This document shows positions 6,131 through 6,577 of a stretch of 6,577 nucleotides of DNA, piece after piece. A program made the position numbers and the translations under genes. This DNA comes from an uncultured Collinsella sp. GTDB lineage: Bacteria > Actinomycetota > Coriobacteriia > Coriobacteriales > Coriobacteriaceae. How positions within the stretch are numbered: position 1 is the first letter of the stretch; each line of letters opens with the position of its first letter. Under the pieces are notes generated by a model. The model did no database searches. It was not told where the DNA came from and worked only from the letters and a program-made list of their open reading frames with translations. The stretch lies in NCBI GenBank assembly GCA_900552705.1, contig USAX01000108.1:1-6577 (forward strand), in the 5' to 3' direction.

Positions 6131-6199
6131 AAGTTGCGGTGAAATAGGGACTGATTGAAGCTCTGAGACCGCCAAACAGTCCCTATTTCACCGCAACTT
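6131..6199. repeat. Perfect 23-bp inverted repeat in divergent promoter gap
   Basis: Positions 6131-6153, beginning AAGTTGCGGTGAAATAGG, are the exact reverse complement of 6177-6199. The arms are separated by 23 nt (6154-6176), and three more pairs can form after one mismatch. The unit sits between the putative tmk promoter and the -10 of the right-going zinc-ribbon gene, so it is not placed as a terminator. Perfect arms of this length in an intergenic gap suggest a dispersed palindromic repeat (REP/BIME-like) or a tiny non-autonomous element. No coding capacity is present. Confidence 0.75.
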
Positions 6200-6224
6200 A
6201 TGATGGGGAATTTTGGATGCTGGG

Positions 6225-6230
6225 TATAAT
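6225..6230 (+). promoter_or_regulatory. -10 element of the zinc-ribbon gene promoter
   Basis: A perfect TATAAT lies 37 bp before the ATG at 6268, giving a leader of about 30 nt. No good -35 exists at 16-18 nt; the best TT-rich hexamer (6198-6203) is 21 nt away and touches the end of the 23-bp inverted repeat. The promoter may rely on the upstream TGGG or an activator. Confidence 0.5.
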
Positions 6231-6267
6231 CGTCGTATTGCATTGAAATGTGGCGAAAGGAGTGGCA

Positions 6268-6577
6268 ATGTCTCGGTATTGCGCCTCGTGCGGCAAGCGT
6301 CTTGCAGATGATGCCAAGTTCTGCACCTCGTGCGGTGCACCCGTTGAGCGAACAGCCGCGAGCGATAGCCAGCCCGCTTTTGAGCAGACCGGCTCCCTTG
6401 ATGCGCCGCAAGCCAAGGCGGATGACTCCCTCGCCTATAGCCCCGACCCTGCCGCAAGGACCGAGGCCGTCGAGACCACGCAGCGCATACCCGTCGCGAG
6501 CGGCTCGCCCCAACAGCAGCCGGCTCCCGCATACGCGCCCGCTTCGCCACAGACCCCCGCTCCCAAAAAGAGCGGCA
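6268..6577 (+). CDS. Zinc-ribbon domain protein, N-terminal part only
   Basis: The reading frame starts at ATG 6268, 5 nt after the Shine-Dalgarno AAAGGAG (6256-6262), and stays open to the window edge, giving 103 visible residues. Residues 5-22 form a compact zinc ribbon, CASCG (5-9) and CTSCG (19-23), of the zinc-ribbon_2 type often found at the N-terminus of bacterial membrane or regulatory proteins. Residues from about 30 to 103 are hydrophilic and low in complexity, ending in a Pro/Ala/Gln-rich linker (80-100). In similar proteins such a linker leads to a transmembrane helix and an outer domain, but nothing of that kind is inside the window. Function is unknown. It is transcribed away from tmk. 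Confidence 0.85.
   Translation, partial: MSRYCASCGKRLADDAKFCTSCGAPVERTAASDSQPAFEQTGSLDAPQAKADDSLAYSPDPAARTEAVETTQRIPVASGSPQQQPAPAYAPASPQTPAPKKSG

Noticed and set aside
6043..6513. Minus-strand 156-aa open frame over the divergent gap and zinc-ribbon gene
   Set aside because: It is antisense to the zinc ribbon, crosses the 23-bp inverted repeat and has no recognisable motif or ribosome-binding site.

Overview
The window looks like chromosomal DNA from a high-GC Gram-positive bacterium, most likely a Coriobacteriia member resembling Collinsella. This rests on the gene order tmk-holB-ricT, the composition and the protein style; no rRNA or other marker gene is present to prove it. Almost all coding is on the minus strand and consists of housekeeping genes. 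No phage, CRISPR array or complete insertion sequence is visible.

Layout from right to left, following minus-strand transcription. A divergent intergenic region (6028-6267) separates the left-going operon from a right-going zinc-ribbon protein gene that starts at 6268 and runs off the window edge. The operon is tmk (6027-5344), holB (5342-4215) and ricT (4224-2524), packed with a 1-nt gap and then a 10-nt overlap. After about 100 nt holding two hairpins comes comF (2421-1615), which has a TTG start and a Shine-Dalgarno sequence buried in a 12-bp hairpin. Ten bases after comF, a GTG-started 369-aa protein begins (1604-495). Its C-terminal end resembles the DUF559/Vsr-like PD-(D/E)XK nuclease fold.

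The left 494 bases carry no gene. They hold a 203-bp element with 40-bp terminal inverted repeats flanked by TA (251-453, MITE-like), a pair of abutting GC-rich hairpins (200-246), and a convincing minus-strand promoter (94-122) built on a run of five related hexamers that fires out of the left edge.

How the genes work together: Tmk makes dTDP for DNA synthesis, HolB is the delta' subunit of the replicative clamp loader, and RicT is a PSP1-domain iron-sulfur protein tied in Bacillus to RNase Y-dependent mRNA processing. The tmk-holB-ricT association matches the Bacillus tmk-yaaQ-yaaR-holB-yaaT arrangement without yaaQ and yaaR. ComF is a competence-associated phosphoribosyltransferase-fold protein, and the nuclease-like protein is probably translationally linked to it. 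The most unusual items are the hairpin masking the comF ribosome-binding site, the comF-linked nuclease-like protein, the roughly 240-residue Arg-rich tail on RicT, and two non-coding palindromic elements likely to be dispersed repeats.
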